From Valencia hispanica (Eukaryota; Chordata; Actinopteri; Cyprinodontiformes; Valenciidae): 64,000 nucleotides of DNA. The position numbers were made by a program, and so were the translations under genes. The stretch covers positions 41,432,001 to 41,496,000 of the forward strand of contig OY747701.1 in the NCBI GenBank assembly GCA_963556495.2. The letters run 5' to 3'. Shown piece after piece: positions 24,483-36,986 of the stretch (position 1 is the stretch's first letter; the number at the start of each line of letters is the position of its first letter). The notes beneath the pieces are model-generated. The model was not told where the DNA came from, searched no databases, and saw only the letters and a program-made list of their open reading frames with translations.

Positions 24483-25929
24483 CAGCAGAGACTCCTGTCT
24501 GGGCTGTGGATCTTTGAAGTTCCACCATGTGCCTCCTGGCTGCTTCTCAAATTAATCCTTTCCTTTCCAGTCTGTCATTTAAGATAGATGGCCATGTCTG
24601 GCAAGGTTTGTAGTTGTGCCATACTCTTATTTTTCAGATGATATATTGAGCAGAGCTGAATTAAATGTTCAAAGTCTAAGTGCTGTTTAACATTACATTG
24701 TATTAATACCTAGACCTGCTTTAAACGTCTCTAAAACTTTATCCCTGACATATCAGCAATGTTCTTTGTTCTTCATGATGTTGATTGTTGACAAATGTTT
24801 TCTAACAAATCCTGAGGCCTTCACAGAGCAGCTGGATTCATACTGAGCTTAGATTACATGCAGGTGGACTCTGTTTACAAATTAGGTGGATTTGAAGTTG
24901 GTTAGTCTAAACGAAGTTTATTTATTGATATCAAAGTAAAGGGGACTGAATACAATTTTCAGATTTTTGTCTGTAAAAACAGTTGGGAACCCATGAATTA
25001 ATTTCTTTGTTGAATTCTTCTCCTTGGGTGTATTGTGACAAAATACAAGATGCATGAGTACTATTGCAAGTCCCAGCAGATATGTTTGCCACAGCTACCG
25101 GAAGTGAAATGTGTTAGAGATTTAAGAATCCTGAGATAATCTTGAAAAAAAACAAAATGAGAAAAGAAACATGCAAAAATTGTGTTCACAAGTTATATAT
25201 GTATATATATGATATGTATTCATCAAAAAGTAGGAGGGCGCTGCTTGCTGTTGTTGAGAGGCAAAGAAAAGCAAGGCCCAGTCAAGAAAATGGCTCCGTT
25301 TTCTCATAATGGTGATATGCTTCTGCCTCTCATGGGCTTAATCGAATAAAAGAAGCCCCAGTTAATCCAAACATTAGAATCAAATATCAAATATTCTTTC
25401 CCTAATTTGATTTCATCAATATTTGTTTTCATCTGCAAACAGGGATGTGTTTGTTTGTACTGCAAGAGGAATTTATGGTGGTGGTGCAATGGACAATAAG
25501 AAATCTCTTTTGCATGGCTGTGGACAATAAAACAGACAAACACACTCTCTCACACAAGCAAAAAGACACATATTAAACCTCAGGGATGAGCAGAAATGGA
25601 AATCAAACACAGTGAACAGCGCTGAAGGAAAATCAACAGAGACTTGAAGCACACGCTTGCAGATAGCCATCGAAATCTACCAAGGCCCATTAACTAAATA
25701 AGATTGGGATTCTAAATGCAAATCAGATTCCAATAAAGTCAGATTAAGTTAGACATCATTACAGTATGGGAATGGCAGTCGATTATATCACATCAAAGAA
25801 AGAGAACCCCACTCAAACCACTGCGCTGTTAAAAAACTGTTTTAATCTTCTAAATCTTTAAGCTTCATATTGATATATTGTGAGTTTCCTAATAAATATC
25901 GTTATCTGTGAGTCCTTTCTGTGGAAATA

Positions 25930-26914
25930 TACAGTTGAAACCAGATTAAGAAATACATCTTATAAAAGCCACAGGGCCAATTTTCCCCCAGTATTTGACA
26001 AAATATCAGAACATTTTTATTCTGATTTAGTTTAGTTGGGATTGCCAAATTATTTCCCCATGTCTCCTGAAGGAATTAGTATAATGGAGGTTGTAGGCTG
26101 CCTTGCTTGCAAGCATTGTTTCGGTTCTGTCCACCTATTTTCTAAGGGATTAAGATCAGGGATTTCTGGTGGCCACTCCAAAACATAGACTTTTCTGTCA
26201 TTTTGCTGATCTTTTTGCATGCAAGCCTCAAGTTGACACCTTGAAATGTTGCTTCAAAGTTACAGCTATGTTCTTTTCTGATGATGTCATCCATTTTGTA
26301 AAGTGCACCAGTCCCTCCTGCAGCAAAATAACCACAAAACCCGATGCTGCTACCCCAGTACTCCACAGTTGGGATGTGTCCTCAGGCTTGTAAGCTTCCC
26401 AGTTTGTCCTCCAAATGTAAATGGTCAATATGGCCAAAAGGTTCAATTTTAGTTTCATCAGACTGATGGGAGTATCAAAATTTTTGGATTTTCTTCCTTG
26501 CTTAGTGGACTTTCAGCCCACGTCAGTACAGGAATAATTTAACTGTGGATAATTACACCAGACATCCAGATGCTGTTTCTGCTTGCACGTATTTGAACAG
26601 AAGGATGTGATACCTTCAGGAACCTGGAAACTGTATCGTGAACCAGATTTGTGGAGGTTCAAGGTTCTCTTTTTTTTATTTATCTGGTCTTATCTCTTTT
26701 GATGTTTCCATGATGTCCCATACGGCTGTGCTATGTTTGAACTGCCTCCTAAAACATTTCATGTTTCCACTTCATTTAAATGTTGGGAGAAAACCCAAAA
26801 GATTTTCTAGCATAAATTATTTTGGTAATAAGAACGGACTTAAAAACAGGAAACATTTCACTTTACATAATAACACATAAAAAATGGCTATGTCTGTTTA
26901 TGTAAGTGGTTTCA
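25930..26914 (-). mobile_element. Tc1-like transposon relic with CAGTTGAAACCA termini
   Basis: Decayed inverted termini are CAGTTGAAACCAGATTAAG (25932) and, on the opposite strand at the right end, AGGTTGAAACCACTTACATA. Antisense transposase landmarks are GTGGCCACTCCAAAACATAG, GTGCACCAGTCCCTCCTGC, CAATATGGCCAAAAGGTTC and GTTTCATCAGACTGATGG. The order matches a Sleeping Beauty-like group of fish Tc1 elements. It is frame-broken throughout. Confidence 0.7.
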
Positions 26915-29900
26915 ACCTAAAGTGTACATGTGAATTTTTTTCAGAATTTTGTCAGTTTTCTTGTGGGTTATGAGGGATGCTGTCAATGTCAAAGTGAACC
27001 AACGTTTGCAGACAGAATAAGGGCAAATGTGTGTGTGTCAGTATGAGCGTGAGAGAGTTTATATTGACATATTTAACCCAGTGTGTTTTCATGACATTTC
27101 ATTAAACTACCTAATAGCTTTGAGAGAGGGTACATTAAAAGATGAATTGGGGAAGGTATGGCAATGAAGAAAGAAATAATTGTGTTGTTTCAGAACATTT
27201 CAACTTATTTGCCAAATGGAATAGGAAAGCGTGTGAGTGTTGTATTTCTTGTTCCTGGAGATTTTATCAATCAGAAACCTTTTTACTGACATTTTCCTGA
27301 GTCTATAAGTAGCCGGAGGCTCATAGAGCATATTCGGAAGTGTTACTTATGTCAGCTAAACCATCAAAGTCATGAACATGTGCTCTGGTTTGTGTGTGCG
27401 TGGCTTTGCATTTACTTGACCAACTGACTGATTGGTCAACTAACAGTGAAAGTATGCGAGTCAACAACTAACTTCTGGAATGGTTATCTAATTCTCTATT
27501 TGACAACCATTCTAAAATCTTTGAAAGTCAGAGAACATGCAGAAAAAAATGACAAAGGGTAAAGGAGGCCTAAATGTAAGACTCTGGGTATGAAGTTTTA
27601 CTGTTGGAGCAGAGAAATTTTTCATTTAGTGTTCTGATTGAAAAGCAATTCACCTCAATGCTCCACAATCAGGAGTCTTGTTTCTGTGGTGATAGAACCA
27701 AACTGATTTAAGCAAAGAAAAAGGAAAAAAAAGTAAGTTTACAGGGACAATGTGAATAAAAAAGTGTGGGAGGAGACAGGGGTTGAGAGTTGGAGTTAAC
27801 TTGATAATGAAAAGCTTAAGGATACTATGGAGTAGGCGCAGATGAGAGGCTATTTCAGACCATGAAGGACAATAAGAGAGAGACAGAAAAAGTGAAATAA
27901 AGAAAAAAGGACACATGTGAGTGGGAGGATATTTAGTTTTTGATTCTTCATGGTAGTTCCTGTCTTGGAGGCTTTTTAGTGAGCTTTAAGGTAAATGACA
28001 TACTAGCGTACTTGGGTTAACATTTATACAAGAAATATATAGCACCTTTCACAAATAAAAACCACAAAGTGCTTTACAAAGAGAGTAAAAAGCATGATTA
28101 ACAAACCATAAATTAAATGTAATTCATGTTATACATTTGCTGTGGTCTCTAGTTTAAATAAATGCCTTGTAAGCCGTTTTCTGTGAAAATAATGCACTGG
28201 TGCTCCTGTTTCAGGGGGTTGAAGTTTGTTAAAAAAAGTAGGTGGGGGAAACGAGACGATTACGACTCTTATTCATGAAATACAAACATCTCGCCTCTGA
28301 TTTTCTAAGAATATTGCAACTCTTATGCTGCCTTCGAAAAAATAACTAACTCAATGTTATACTTTGCTGGTGGTGTCCCAAAGACAAATTCTGATCTTTT
28401 CTTCCTCACCTCTTCTTTCTTGGGTAAAAAATGCAATGCCAATGTGTTACCTCCACAAATAACACAAGTCCGAAAGTGTTCCGCCATGTTGTGGAGTTGC
28501 AAATGGTTAGCGTCTACTAGTAGAGACGTACTCTGCTCTCTCCTGGCTGCAAAATCTATACATCCTTGACGTGGACAAGACCTTGCATAAAAAAATTCTC
28601 TGTAACATAGGAGGGACTAGTTTTTTCTGACTCACTTGTTTTCCAGTCTATTTCCGTTCTGTGGTCAATGCAGGCGATTGGAGTTGGAGAAAGTTTTCAC
28701 GTGCATCATGCATATGCACCTCAGAAAAACTAAGTAAATAAATGTAGCTTTTACAAATGACTTGTGTCTTAAACCCCAAGATGGTCATCCCACTGCTTAC
28801 TTAAATGACACCACCTTTGTTTATTCTTAAATTAATTGAATTGCAATAATATCAAGATGTAATACTGTTTGAAAGTAACTTTTCTGAACTCATCTATTGT
28901 CTAAAGCTCTTGATTTAAATTCTTAACTGGCAATGCATGATGTGTGTAGTCATAACGGGGTCGACTTCCTTTCATACTCCTCATCCCATCATCAGCTCCA
29001 CCACTCAAATCGGAACCCCCATATCTCCACAGAGACTGATGAAATGGCTGGACCAATGGCGACACCCCTCCACCTACCACTGCCCATTTTTACAACTCAA
29101 TCATGCCACGTTACAGCCGACACATAGACCGCTTATCCTGAGTGTCAAAATTGAAAGGGGAACAGCGAGGGAGAAAGGCTGTAAGAAAAGACAGAGCAAG
29201 TAAAAGGAGATAGGGAGGCAAAAGAATAGGGGGAGACCCAAGAGCAATTTCTCCTTGAATAAGAAAGAAAATGGGAGGGGGTTGTAAAAAACACACTAAT
29301 GGCAAGGCTACTGGTTCTGGTAAAAAAAAAAAAGAAAAGAAAAAAAAAAGGCTGTGTTATAGGTTCCGGCTCTCATTCGTTGATTCATTCATTTGTTCAT
29401 TCCTTGGTCTTTCGTCAAGTCAAGTACTCGCCCTGTCTGTCTTTCTCTTTTGTGTCCACAAGTCTAGATAAGAGCTGCTAGTATGACTGCCTGGTAGCCA
29501 TTTAGTTATTATGGAAGCGGAGAGAAAGAGTGAGGAAGAGAAGAGAAAAGAGGATGAAAAGACTAATTCTACTGACAGATAAATGGCTCATTCTGAATGG
29601 CCTTTCCTTTCTTTAATTCACTACCTTATTCTATGTTTAAATATTTGCTGTTCTCCTCCTCTTCCCACCTGGCTGCACTCCGGTCCTCACACACAGACAC
29701 ACACGCAAATGCACGCTTCACCATGACATGCAGCCTAATATGCATCTGGAGTTGCCTCTTTGAGAGCTATTAAAATGAGATCTTCTCGTCACTAATCCAT
29801 ATTATTGGACAGTAAGGCCTTTTATGCCCTTTGAATAATAACTTCTGATATTTCCACATAAGCACAGTTCCCAGAGTGTGACGGCTTACTCTTCATGCTC

Positions 29901-31234
29901 CATGCACCGACTGAACAGGTGAATGTGTGTGTGAGTGTGGACTTCTCTCAGTTTGAATTAGCAAAAGGCTCACCTGTGCTTATGTATTTGTGTTAAAGGT
30001 ACAGGCGTATGATTCCTTTTAGGACAAGAAGAGGCACACTTCTGCTGAAAACCTCTTTTTCCTTTCCTGATGACATGTCCGATGTTTGCACAGGGCCATG
30101 TCAGTGTGAAAATGAGCACACAAACTTATATCTTAGAGCACAAGAACCAATCAGAGAGATACGTGTGTTTGTATAATGTCAAAATTGTCTTAGATGAGGC
30201 GATCCTGTGTGTTAAACATGACCAGCTACACACACACAGACACACAAGAGCCCTAGTCTTGTTATCCGGGGGCCTGTCTTGCAGGCAGCCTCTCTAACGC
30301 TGAGTGATGTTTAAATTAGTTTACAATTTAGGCTCCTCGCTATCCGCAGACGGCTCTTAACTCAGTGTGCGTTTGTGTTGTGTTTTTTTTCCCTGTGTGT
30401 TTGTGCGTGCGAGAGCGTAAAAAAATTGTTGCCAGTACGGCAGACATCTAATGACTTCAAATTAGCTGCCTGGCGCTCGCCTTGACACGTTGTTACCACT
30501 GTTAGGAGCCTTTGTGTGCGCGAACATCCAACGTGCACGTGTGTGTGTGCAGCGCTGCGCAGCCATATCATGAAACATAAATTGGCTTCGCCTCCCCTCT
30601 CTCTGCCTCTGTCTTTTTTTGCCTTTGTCTCTCTGTCTCTCTCCATCAATTTGATTAAAAAAATTACTGTACCATGGCGAGTAAAGGCTTGTGTACGTGC
30701 GCACACTCAAAACACAGTTGTCTCCAACATGCACGCGCGCCCAACAAGATGTGAAACAAGATGGCTGCTAACAGGTTAACAGGTCTGTTCTTGTTCTCGG
30801 TGTGTGTGCGTGTGTGTGTGTCAGGAACTGATGAAGAATGTTGAGAAGGTCTATTTCTTTCTGACAATCCTCTCCACTGTCAGAACAGTAGATCATGCTC
30901 TGTGAGGACATCACTGCTCAGTGCTGTAAACAGTGAGGATTTCATAAGGTGCTCATATCACACACACACACTTGGAAGATGAAGACTTCTATCTTTCTCT
31001 CTGAGCAGTGGATTGCCTTCCTCGTTCATCTAATCACACCATCTTCTCTCCTCCTCCAAGCAATCGTTGCGCTTCACTCCCTTTTTAGAGAAAGCTGCTC
31101 ACACACAAACACTAACACACGTACCCAGGGATACTACAGTCAGCAGATAACCTGTGTTACTTTTAAAAACAGAAAAGAAACAGTGCAAAACAAGTATATT
31201 AGATAAACAACACATGGAGGTGTGCGTATACAAT
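26915..31234. other. Intron segment, no gene seen
   Basis: No exon found. A possible LINE/SINE tail lies at 28028-28110 (AATATATAGCACCTTTCACA then AAAGTGCTTTACAAAG). Purine-rich stretches are at 27660-27920 and 29150-29350, GT/CA tracts at 29690-29950 and 30220-30820, and an AT-rich conserved-looking block at 29740-29850. Nothing else is assignable. Confidence 0.5.
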
Positions 31235-32470
31235 ATCTACCAAAAAGTATTGAACTTTTATCCCGTTTTGTAAACTTTCAACCTAATAAAACACCAAGTT
31301 CGATATTATAAGTTCATTATGAGTCATTAGGCATATTTCCAGTAAATGAGTTCCAGGACATTTCTGAGAGGGAAAAGCTGACAGGGTAAATCTGTCGGCC
31401 TGGTCCTCTCAGCCATAGAGTCTCAATACAACATTGGCCCTCTAAGGAATTTGAGGTCCACATATCACAACCGCTTCAGCAGTGACTGACGTCACTGATC
31501 AGTGCCAAAAGGCGCCCACAGCAACGTGGAAGAAGCAAGGATGGTTGCCGTGTTTATTTTTGCTATGTTGTTATAAACTGCTTCACCAGGATCTCTTCCA
31601 ATATTACAAATACCAGTTGTTTGGTGAAGTCTCTTGATATAATTTTCCACTGAGTTACAACCAATCAGCATGAGTTAACCCCAAGTCCCACCTAGCGACT
31701 CTATCGAGCTATTTCTGAGTACATAAGCCCAAGGGAGGTACTGTTCTCTGCAAAATAGTTCAGCGCAGTCAAGTTGGATGGAGGGTACTGGATTTGATTT
31801 AGGTCTGGACTTTGACTGAGCCATTCTGACATGTAAATATACTTAATCTAAATTATTCCATTGTCCATTTTATCTTTGGCGGTGTTTATAACGTATAATG
31901 AATAGCTTTTCTGGTTCTGCTGAAATCAAGCATCCCTCCAGCATGATGCTGCCATCACTTTGTTTCACCACTGGGATGGTGTGTTCAAGGGGAAGTGCAC
32001 TGTTAATTTTCCACCACACATAGCATTTTGCATGTACAAAAAAAGTAACATTTTGTTTCATCTGACTAATCTTTGCTTTGAATGGCTCTAAGTGGCTGGT
32101 TAATTTCTTTTCATCTTTGGATGATGAGCTGGACGCGCCTCAGCGAGATCCTCAAAGTTGGGATATTGTTTTAAAACCTAATCCAGCTTTAAACTTCTCC
32201 CCAACTCTCTTCTTGAACTGTTTGGTCTATTGCTTAGTTACTATGATGCTTTTTGTTCACTAACAAACCTGCTATAATTGTACAGAGGGTAAATTACACA
32301 CATGTAAACTCTATTTACTATATAGGCTATAAGGGCTTTTGAAGGCAATTAGGTAACAGAAAAGGGGCTGAATATAAATGAACGTCACACTTTTCAGATT
32401 TTCATTTGTAAAAAAGACAAAGTGAAAACTACATGTTTCTTATTTTTCTTTAGTTCCCAATTATTAACTA
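31235..32470 (-). mobile_element. Tc1-like transposon relic carrying MITE family A copy 2
   Basis: Antisense Tc1-like sequence flanks a MITE. The left end (31240, AAAAAGTATTGAACTTTTATC) precedes it. Landmarks after it are TTTAGGTCTGGACTTTGAC (31798), CAGCATGATGCTGCCATCAC (31939), GGATGGTGTGTTCAAGG (31974), TTTAAACTTCTCCCCAACTC (32189) and GGGGCTGAATATAAATG (32365). The MITE occupies 31331-31745. Stops and indels are scattered through the transposase region. Confidence 0.7.
31331..31745 (+). mobile_element. MITE family A, copy 2 (right end lost)
   Basis: Shares GACAGGGTAAATCTGTCGG, GCCAAAAGGCGCCCACAGC, TGGTTGCCGTGTTTATTTTTG and GAGTTACAACCAATCAGCA with copies at 18401 and 38672, in the same orientation. 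The left terminus is diverged (ATTTCCAGTAAATGAG). The right terminal region is missing, so it is the most decayed copy. Confidence 0.65.
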
Positions 32471-33366
32471 CTTTGTGTTGATTGAGCACATCAAGTTCCC
32501 CCAAAATTTCTAGATGTTTGAGATTATGATGTGAAATGATGTGAAGGCACTGTACTTGCTGTGACTTTAGACATGAACAGGTTACAAACTCAGCAGAATG
32601 GAAATATAGAGCTAAATAGAAACCAAAGGAAGACAGGAAATTGTGAGAAACATCGAAAAAGAGATAAGTATGGGAAATATGGTATATTTTCCTAAAAAGA
32701 GAAAAACCCATTTTTAGTGTTATTCTTAGTTTATGGATCAATATGTATGTCTGCTTATTGTCCATATGGCAGCACAGAGATCAATACACTTACTAGAGGG
32801 TATGTGTATTCCTATCTCACCACTCAATTCATCTCGATTTTTCCTTCTCACTGTTATTTTCACATTATTGATATCATATACGTATCATTCATGGACCCTG
32901 TTATCCAACGCCGCCAACTTTATTGGTATAGATTTACGCAGCATGACTAAATAATATTTATGTCTCTAATCTGGCATTTTCCCTTGTGCTTTACAGCCCT
33001 GCTATGCTGTTCCGCCGAAGCAAAGCAGGGCGGTATTTTCTTTTCTTTTATTCTGTAATTATTTTTATCTGACAAAAGGTCAAAGTGCTCTGCTAATCTG
33101 TTAATCTGATATGATGCTCTTCTGTGCAGGATCCCTTACAAACGCCAAACAAGTTTGGGCACTCACAGCTTTTTTCCTCTAGTATCTCTAGTGCCTTTTT
33201 TTTCAAAATCAAATTTTTGGTTTTGCCATTATAGTAATTCTTTTCATCTTGTATTTCAGATCAAGAGAGATTAGGAGTGAAAAGGGGTTAGGGGTTGGTT
33301 AAAAAGGATTGGATTAAGTTATTTTTTCTATAGTTCGGAACTGATGAGTAACAGATAGATATTTTG
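32471..33366. other. Intron segment, no gene seen
   Basis: AT-rich intron between the Tc1 relic and the TATC array. Contains a nuclear-receptor-like half-site pair (AGGTCAAAGTGCT at 33078-33090). No exon or element identified. Confidence 0.5.
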
Positions 33367-33489
<123 letters not shown>

Positions 33490-33695
33490 GAAACCATAAA
33501 TCCTAAAAGACACAATTTTAAGGAAACCATTGCAGATTGTGTCATACTTTAGTAGTGTCTGTGAGACTATTGCATGTCTAAACACGTTCCATCTTTCCCC
33601 AAATCCCCAAATTTATTTGCATTTCTGCATCATTGGATGCAGACGTGTTAAAAATAAGGATTGAATCAGATTGGGAATTAAATTGGAATTCGTAC

Positions 33696-33857
33696 CTGGG
33701 ATGTGTTTGGCCCAACCAATGTTGACCACCAGCTCTCTGTCCGCCAGGTCACACAGCGTGGTGAGGGCCTTGATGTCACTGTCCGGTACTGTTGGGTCAG
33801 GCATGGCGTAAATCTTTTCTGGCTCGGCCACCAGCAGGTGAGAGACGATTTTGTTAT
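33696..33857 (-). CDS. esrrg: Estrogen-related receptor gamma, start of ligand-binding domain
   Basis: A 162-base exon encodes residues 215-267, with Tyr214 and Gly268 split across the junctions. The acceptor is CTTGCAG and the donor CCAG before GTACGA. It includes [20 protein letters not shown] and the helix-3 region [11 protein letters not shown]. This is the beginning of the ligand-binding domain, which in ERRs is constitutively active and folds without a hormone. Position 259 is Asn (VVNIGW), where the human gamma and beta proteins have Ile, in a helix that lines the pocket and coactivator surface. Without orthologous fish sequences I cannot say whether this is a lineage-specific change. 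A TATC tetranucleotide array lies about 200 bases downstream in the next intron. Confidence 0.95.
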
Positions 33858-34217
33858 CTGCAAGGCAGCCAAAGGGAACTGACATGACCACCAGACAAGG
33901 AGACAGACAAAGAGACAGAGAGATAGTGAAATTTTGGTCTTGATAGGGTACAAGCTGTTCCACACCATTTTGGTGCAAAAATGTAAGAGATCACATGCAC
34001 AGTCCCCAATGAAACCTCTGCTTTCATTAAATACAGCTGCTGTGAGTAAGCATTTGCCACCTAGCAGATTCATTCTATTCCATTTTTTTGGGGTCAAATA
34101 TAACAGCCTAACATCATCAACCTTAGTACAAACTGCAGTTTTCAGATGAGGATTTCACTAATCAGGGAAAAACAACTGCTATCAAGCATTTGTGATAAAA
34201 CACAATATTTTTTTCAT

Positions 34218-35139
34218 TGCAGTGAAAAGATTATTTTTCTTACAAAAATGGCCGTGTTTATCAGCGTGATGTCCTGGTATAGATGCTAACTCAGATTAAA
34301 GTCCTGAGTTTGAGTAGGCTGCTCCAAATTTTTATTTTGTTTTGCTTTTTTTAGCTATTCAGAGGTGGACTTGCTTGTGGGCTATGGACCATTGTTCAAC
34401 TGCAAAAACCAAGTGTCCTTGAGCTCAAGGTCATGAACTGATGGCTGGACATTTTACTTTAGGATTTTCTCGTAGAGAATGAAATTCATGGCTTCATCAA
34501 TTACTGCAATTCTCCCAGGTTCTGAAGGTAGCCAAAGACCATCAGACTACCATGACCATGTGTGTTTTTGAAATGATGGTTTTACACCAAATGCAACCAG
34601 GATGTACATCTTTCAAAATTTTCTGTTTTTTTTCAGTCAATCTAGTGAATATTATTGTAAACATTTTGGGAATCATTGGGAGTATTTTTTGGTACATTTT
34701 TCCTCCATTTGTGGAGAATGTCTCTTAGCGGTATTTGCTGGAAACTCAAAGTCTAAACAATAGCTTTGTGAGCCTTCCAAGCTGAAGTTTCTTTTTGTGA
34801 TTTTCACTCGAGCGGAGCATAATGTATTGCTTTTTGAGATCTTCGAGTCTACTTGCTGTTGTCAATTAGATTCTAGCAATTTCTTTCTTCTGGTTACTGA
34901 AATCTAAACAGAAATGTGGTTACTCACAGTTAATTTATGATTTAACAAAGGGGGCAATTATATTTTCACATAGGGTTAGATTGATTTGGATAACTCCTTT
35001 TTTTCTGATAATAAATGAAATCCTTTTTTGAAAAGTTGTTTTTTGCTGTAAAAAACTGTTCTTGTCTGCTTTTAGAATGACAAATAAAAATAACAGGATA
35101 ACTCTGCAAGGGTGCAAATATTTCTTTACAATACTGTAT
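34218..35139 (-). mobile_element. Tc1/mariner-type relic, same type as at the window start
   Basis: Antisense landmarks are AGGTCATGAACTGATGGCTG (34429), TTCTCCCAGGTTCTGAAGG (34511), a GACCATCAGACTACCATGAC segment, GGGGGCAATTATATTTTCAC (34950) and the terminal GTGCAAATATTTC...ACTGTA (35112-35138). The layout matches the fragment at 1-618. Frame-broken. Confidence 0.65.
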
Positions 35140-36875
35140 AGTTTTTCCATGTAGTGATAAGGGACTCAGCATTAAACACCTGAAAAGATGTAGGTGAAAA
35201 AATATATCACATTACAGACCTTGAAAAAACAAAATAAGCAATTATTATTGATGGAGTCAAAGATAAGAATGCAGGTACCAAAAACTAAAACATTCATTAA
35301 AAGACTGGGATTAAAGGAATTAAAGTTACCTAAAATGTTTGTCTTTTTCACCACAGCCTTGAAAAGCTTAATGGGTGTATGCAGAAAGGATAAGTCTGAA
35401 AGCTAAACAGCTCTGCTGGCCACAGTGACATTTGGTGATGAGACCTCTATGGCCCATTAGTAACAGACTGATATCCTACTTCCAAATTAATCCACAGACT
35501 AATCAAGCATGGGGATGTTGGTGCAGGATAGAAGAGCAAGAGCAGACAGAAAGAATGAAAAAAAGTGGGAGGAGATTAGCAATGGAAAAACTGGCAAATA
35601 CAGGTAGAAAAAGAGCCACGGACTGATTGTAAAAGACTGACAGGAAGCGTCCAGAGATGTGATTGCAAGGTACATATAAACAAGAGGGAGTGAAACAGAG
35701 TTGTGAAGATAAGCAGCGTATTGATTCTACACAGTCCACCCCCCCAAATCTTTTATATTCACACAAATGAAATGTATTTATCCACACAAGCATGGTCTAG
35801 CTTCGGGGTCATCTGAGCCTCACCACTCCGAGTCACACTGCAGTATCTGAGAGTAAATCTTATTTAATGTTTCCCTAATTAGAATCAATGGAAGCCCATT
35901 TCCAAACCCTGGGCTATTGTTCTGTTCTCAAACAATCAATTGGGACGGTGAGGCTAGGGATTGGGCTACAGACAGATAGGTTGTGTGAGTGTTCCTGTCT
36001 GTGAAGATGACAGAGGCGCAAGAGGATTTTGTGTGTGGGGGAAGTAAAAGTAGATATTTTATGAAAAAAAACCAGATAGGAGTTGGACTTGTCCTCTATT
36101 ATAAAAGGACAAAGTTTTTTTTAACTTCTAATATTAACAGGACTAAATATTTACTTTGAGAGCTAGTACACACTCATCCTCTTGGTATTCCAACATAAAC
36201 ACAGGGTAGACAAATTCAGTTTATCCCATCATTTCGATAATTAGTGTTGCAGAAGTCCCAGTAAGCTACCGTGCAGCCATTCAGCATATTGGCCTAAAGC
36301 AAAATATGCTTCAGCTTTAGGCAAAATGGGCTTTGGGGAGCACGCTGCTAAACACTGCCCAATCTGCACAGCATGTGTGTGTATGTTGAGTGTACAAGCA
36401 GACGGTTAGCTAGAGAGCTAACTCTAGTTTGATGTGGTTGCCAGATTGGATTTAATCCGGATTAGGGTTACGGCTGTTCTCCTGCCCACCCTCCCTGTTC
36501 CTCCTCCCCTCTTCCTGTCTGAGAAACGCTCTCATTTAGGTTTAATCTCTCCACGTCTCTACCTGTCTCTGTCACTCTTACTCACTCTCGCTTGTTAGGT
36601 GTTCACTCATCGAACTTTGGTTTTTATTCTTTGCAAAAAGCAGACAATTCGACAGAAGTTAAATTAATACTTTTATAGTGGGAAATGTTATGATCCCAAA
36701 CTGGTAGCAGAAAAAAAACAGAGAGATAGACGTGGTTCCAAACAGCTGAGTTTTTTTAAACCCGTATTTGTTAATGTGCGCGAGTTCTCACTTGTCTGTT
36801 AAATGGTCTGTTAGGACGAATGATAACTCAACATACTAACACAGGTTACACATCTATACATCTGAAATGTCTTAC
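35140..36875. other. Intron segment between hinge and ligand-binding-domain exons
   Basis: No exon. A homeodomain/CCAAT-rich block lies at 35860-35945 and a pyrimidine-rich block at 36476-36590. Nothing further is supported. Confidence 0.55.
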
Positions 36876-36986
36876 ATGGCTTTTTTGGGGGCAAAGCCAG
36901 CTGTGGGTTCAGGTACGGGCTGTTGTCTGCATCTATTCGGCGTTTGTATTTCTGTCTTCCACCACGAACCCTGTCCAGACGAACAC
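36876..36986 (-). CDS. esrrg: Estrogen-related receptor gamma, C-terminal extension and hinge exon
   Basis: A 111-base exon carries residues 178-213 plus split codons for Gly177 and Tyr214. It starts GT GTT CGT after TTCTAG and ends CCAT before GTAAGA. It contains the DNA-binding-domain C-terminal extension [16 protein letters not shown]. In ERRs the RGGR (residues 184-187) contacts the minor groove and reads the extra bases 5' of the AGGTCA half-site; this role is known for the family. The hinge [16 protein letters not shown] follows. The gamma-type hinge ([14 protein letters not shown] across the junction) argues against beta. The basic run KYKRR is a likely nuclear localisation signal. It is separated from the previous exon by 18.3 kb and from the next by 3.0 kb. 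Confidence 0.95.

Larger units (their letters stand above)
21790..25074 (-). mobile_element. Tc1-like transposon relic split by two later insertions
   Basis: Antisense Tc1-like transposase sequence is collinear across three pieces: 21790-22111, 23938-24091 and 24483-25074. Landmarks in order are CAGCATGATGCTGCCACC (22072), GATGTGCGGTGTTAGTTTTC (23940), TACATGGCTTGTGGCAAACT (24026), GGGCTGTGGATCTTTGAAG (24502), GATGGCCATGTCTGGCAAGG (24587), TCCTGAGGCCTTCACAGAGC (24811) and AGTAAAGGGGACTGAATAC (24936). The two gaps are filled by a hAT relic and a LINE fragment. Reading the three pieces together restores the expected order of the family, which shows the nesting. Confidence 0.72.

Noticed and set aside
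28340..28700. Possible additional dispersed repeat
   Set aside because: It has the look of a fish repeat, but no termini, duplication or second copy in the window could be shown.
36294..36322. Short inverted repeat CCTAAAGC...GCTTTAGG
   Set aside because: Eight-base arms are expected by chance at this scale, and there is no element around it.
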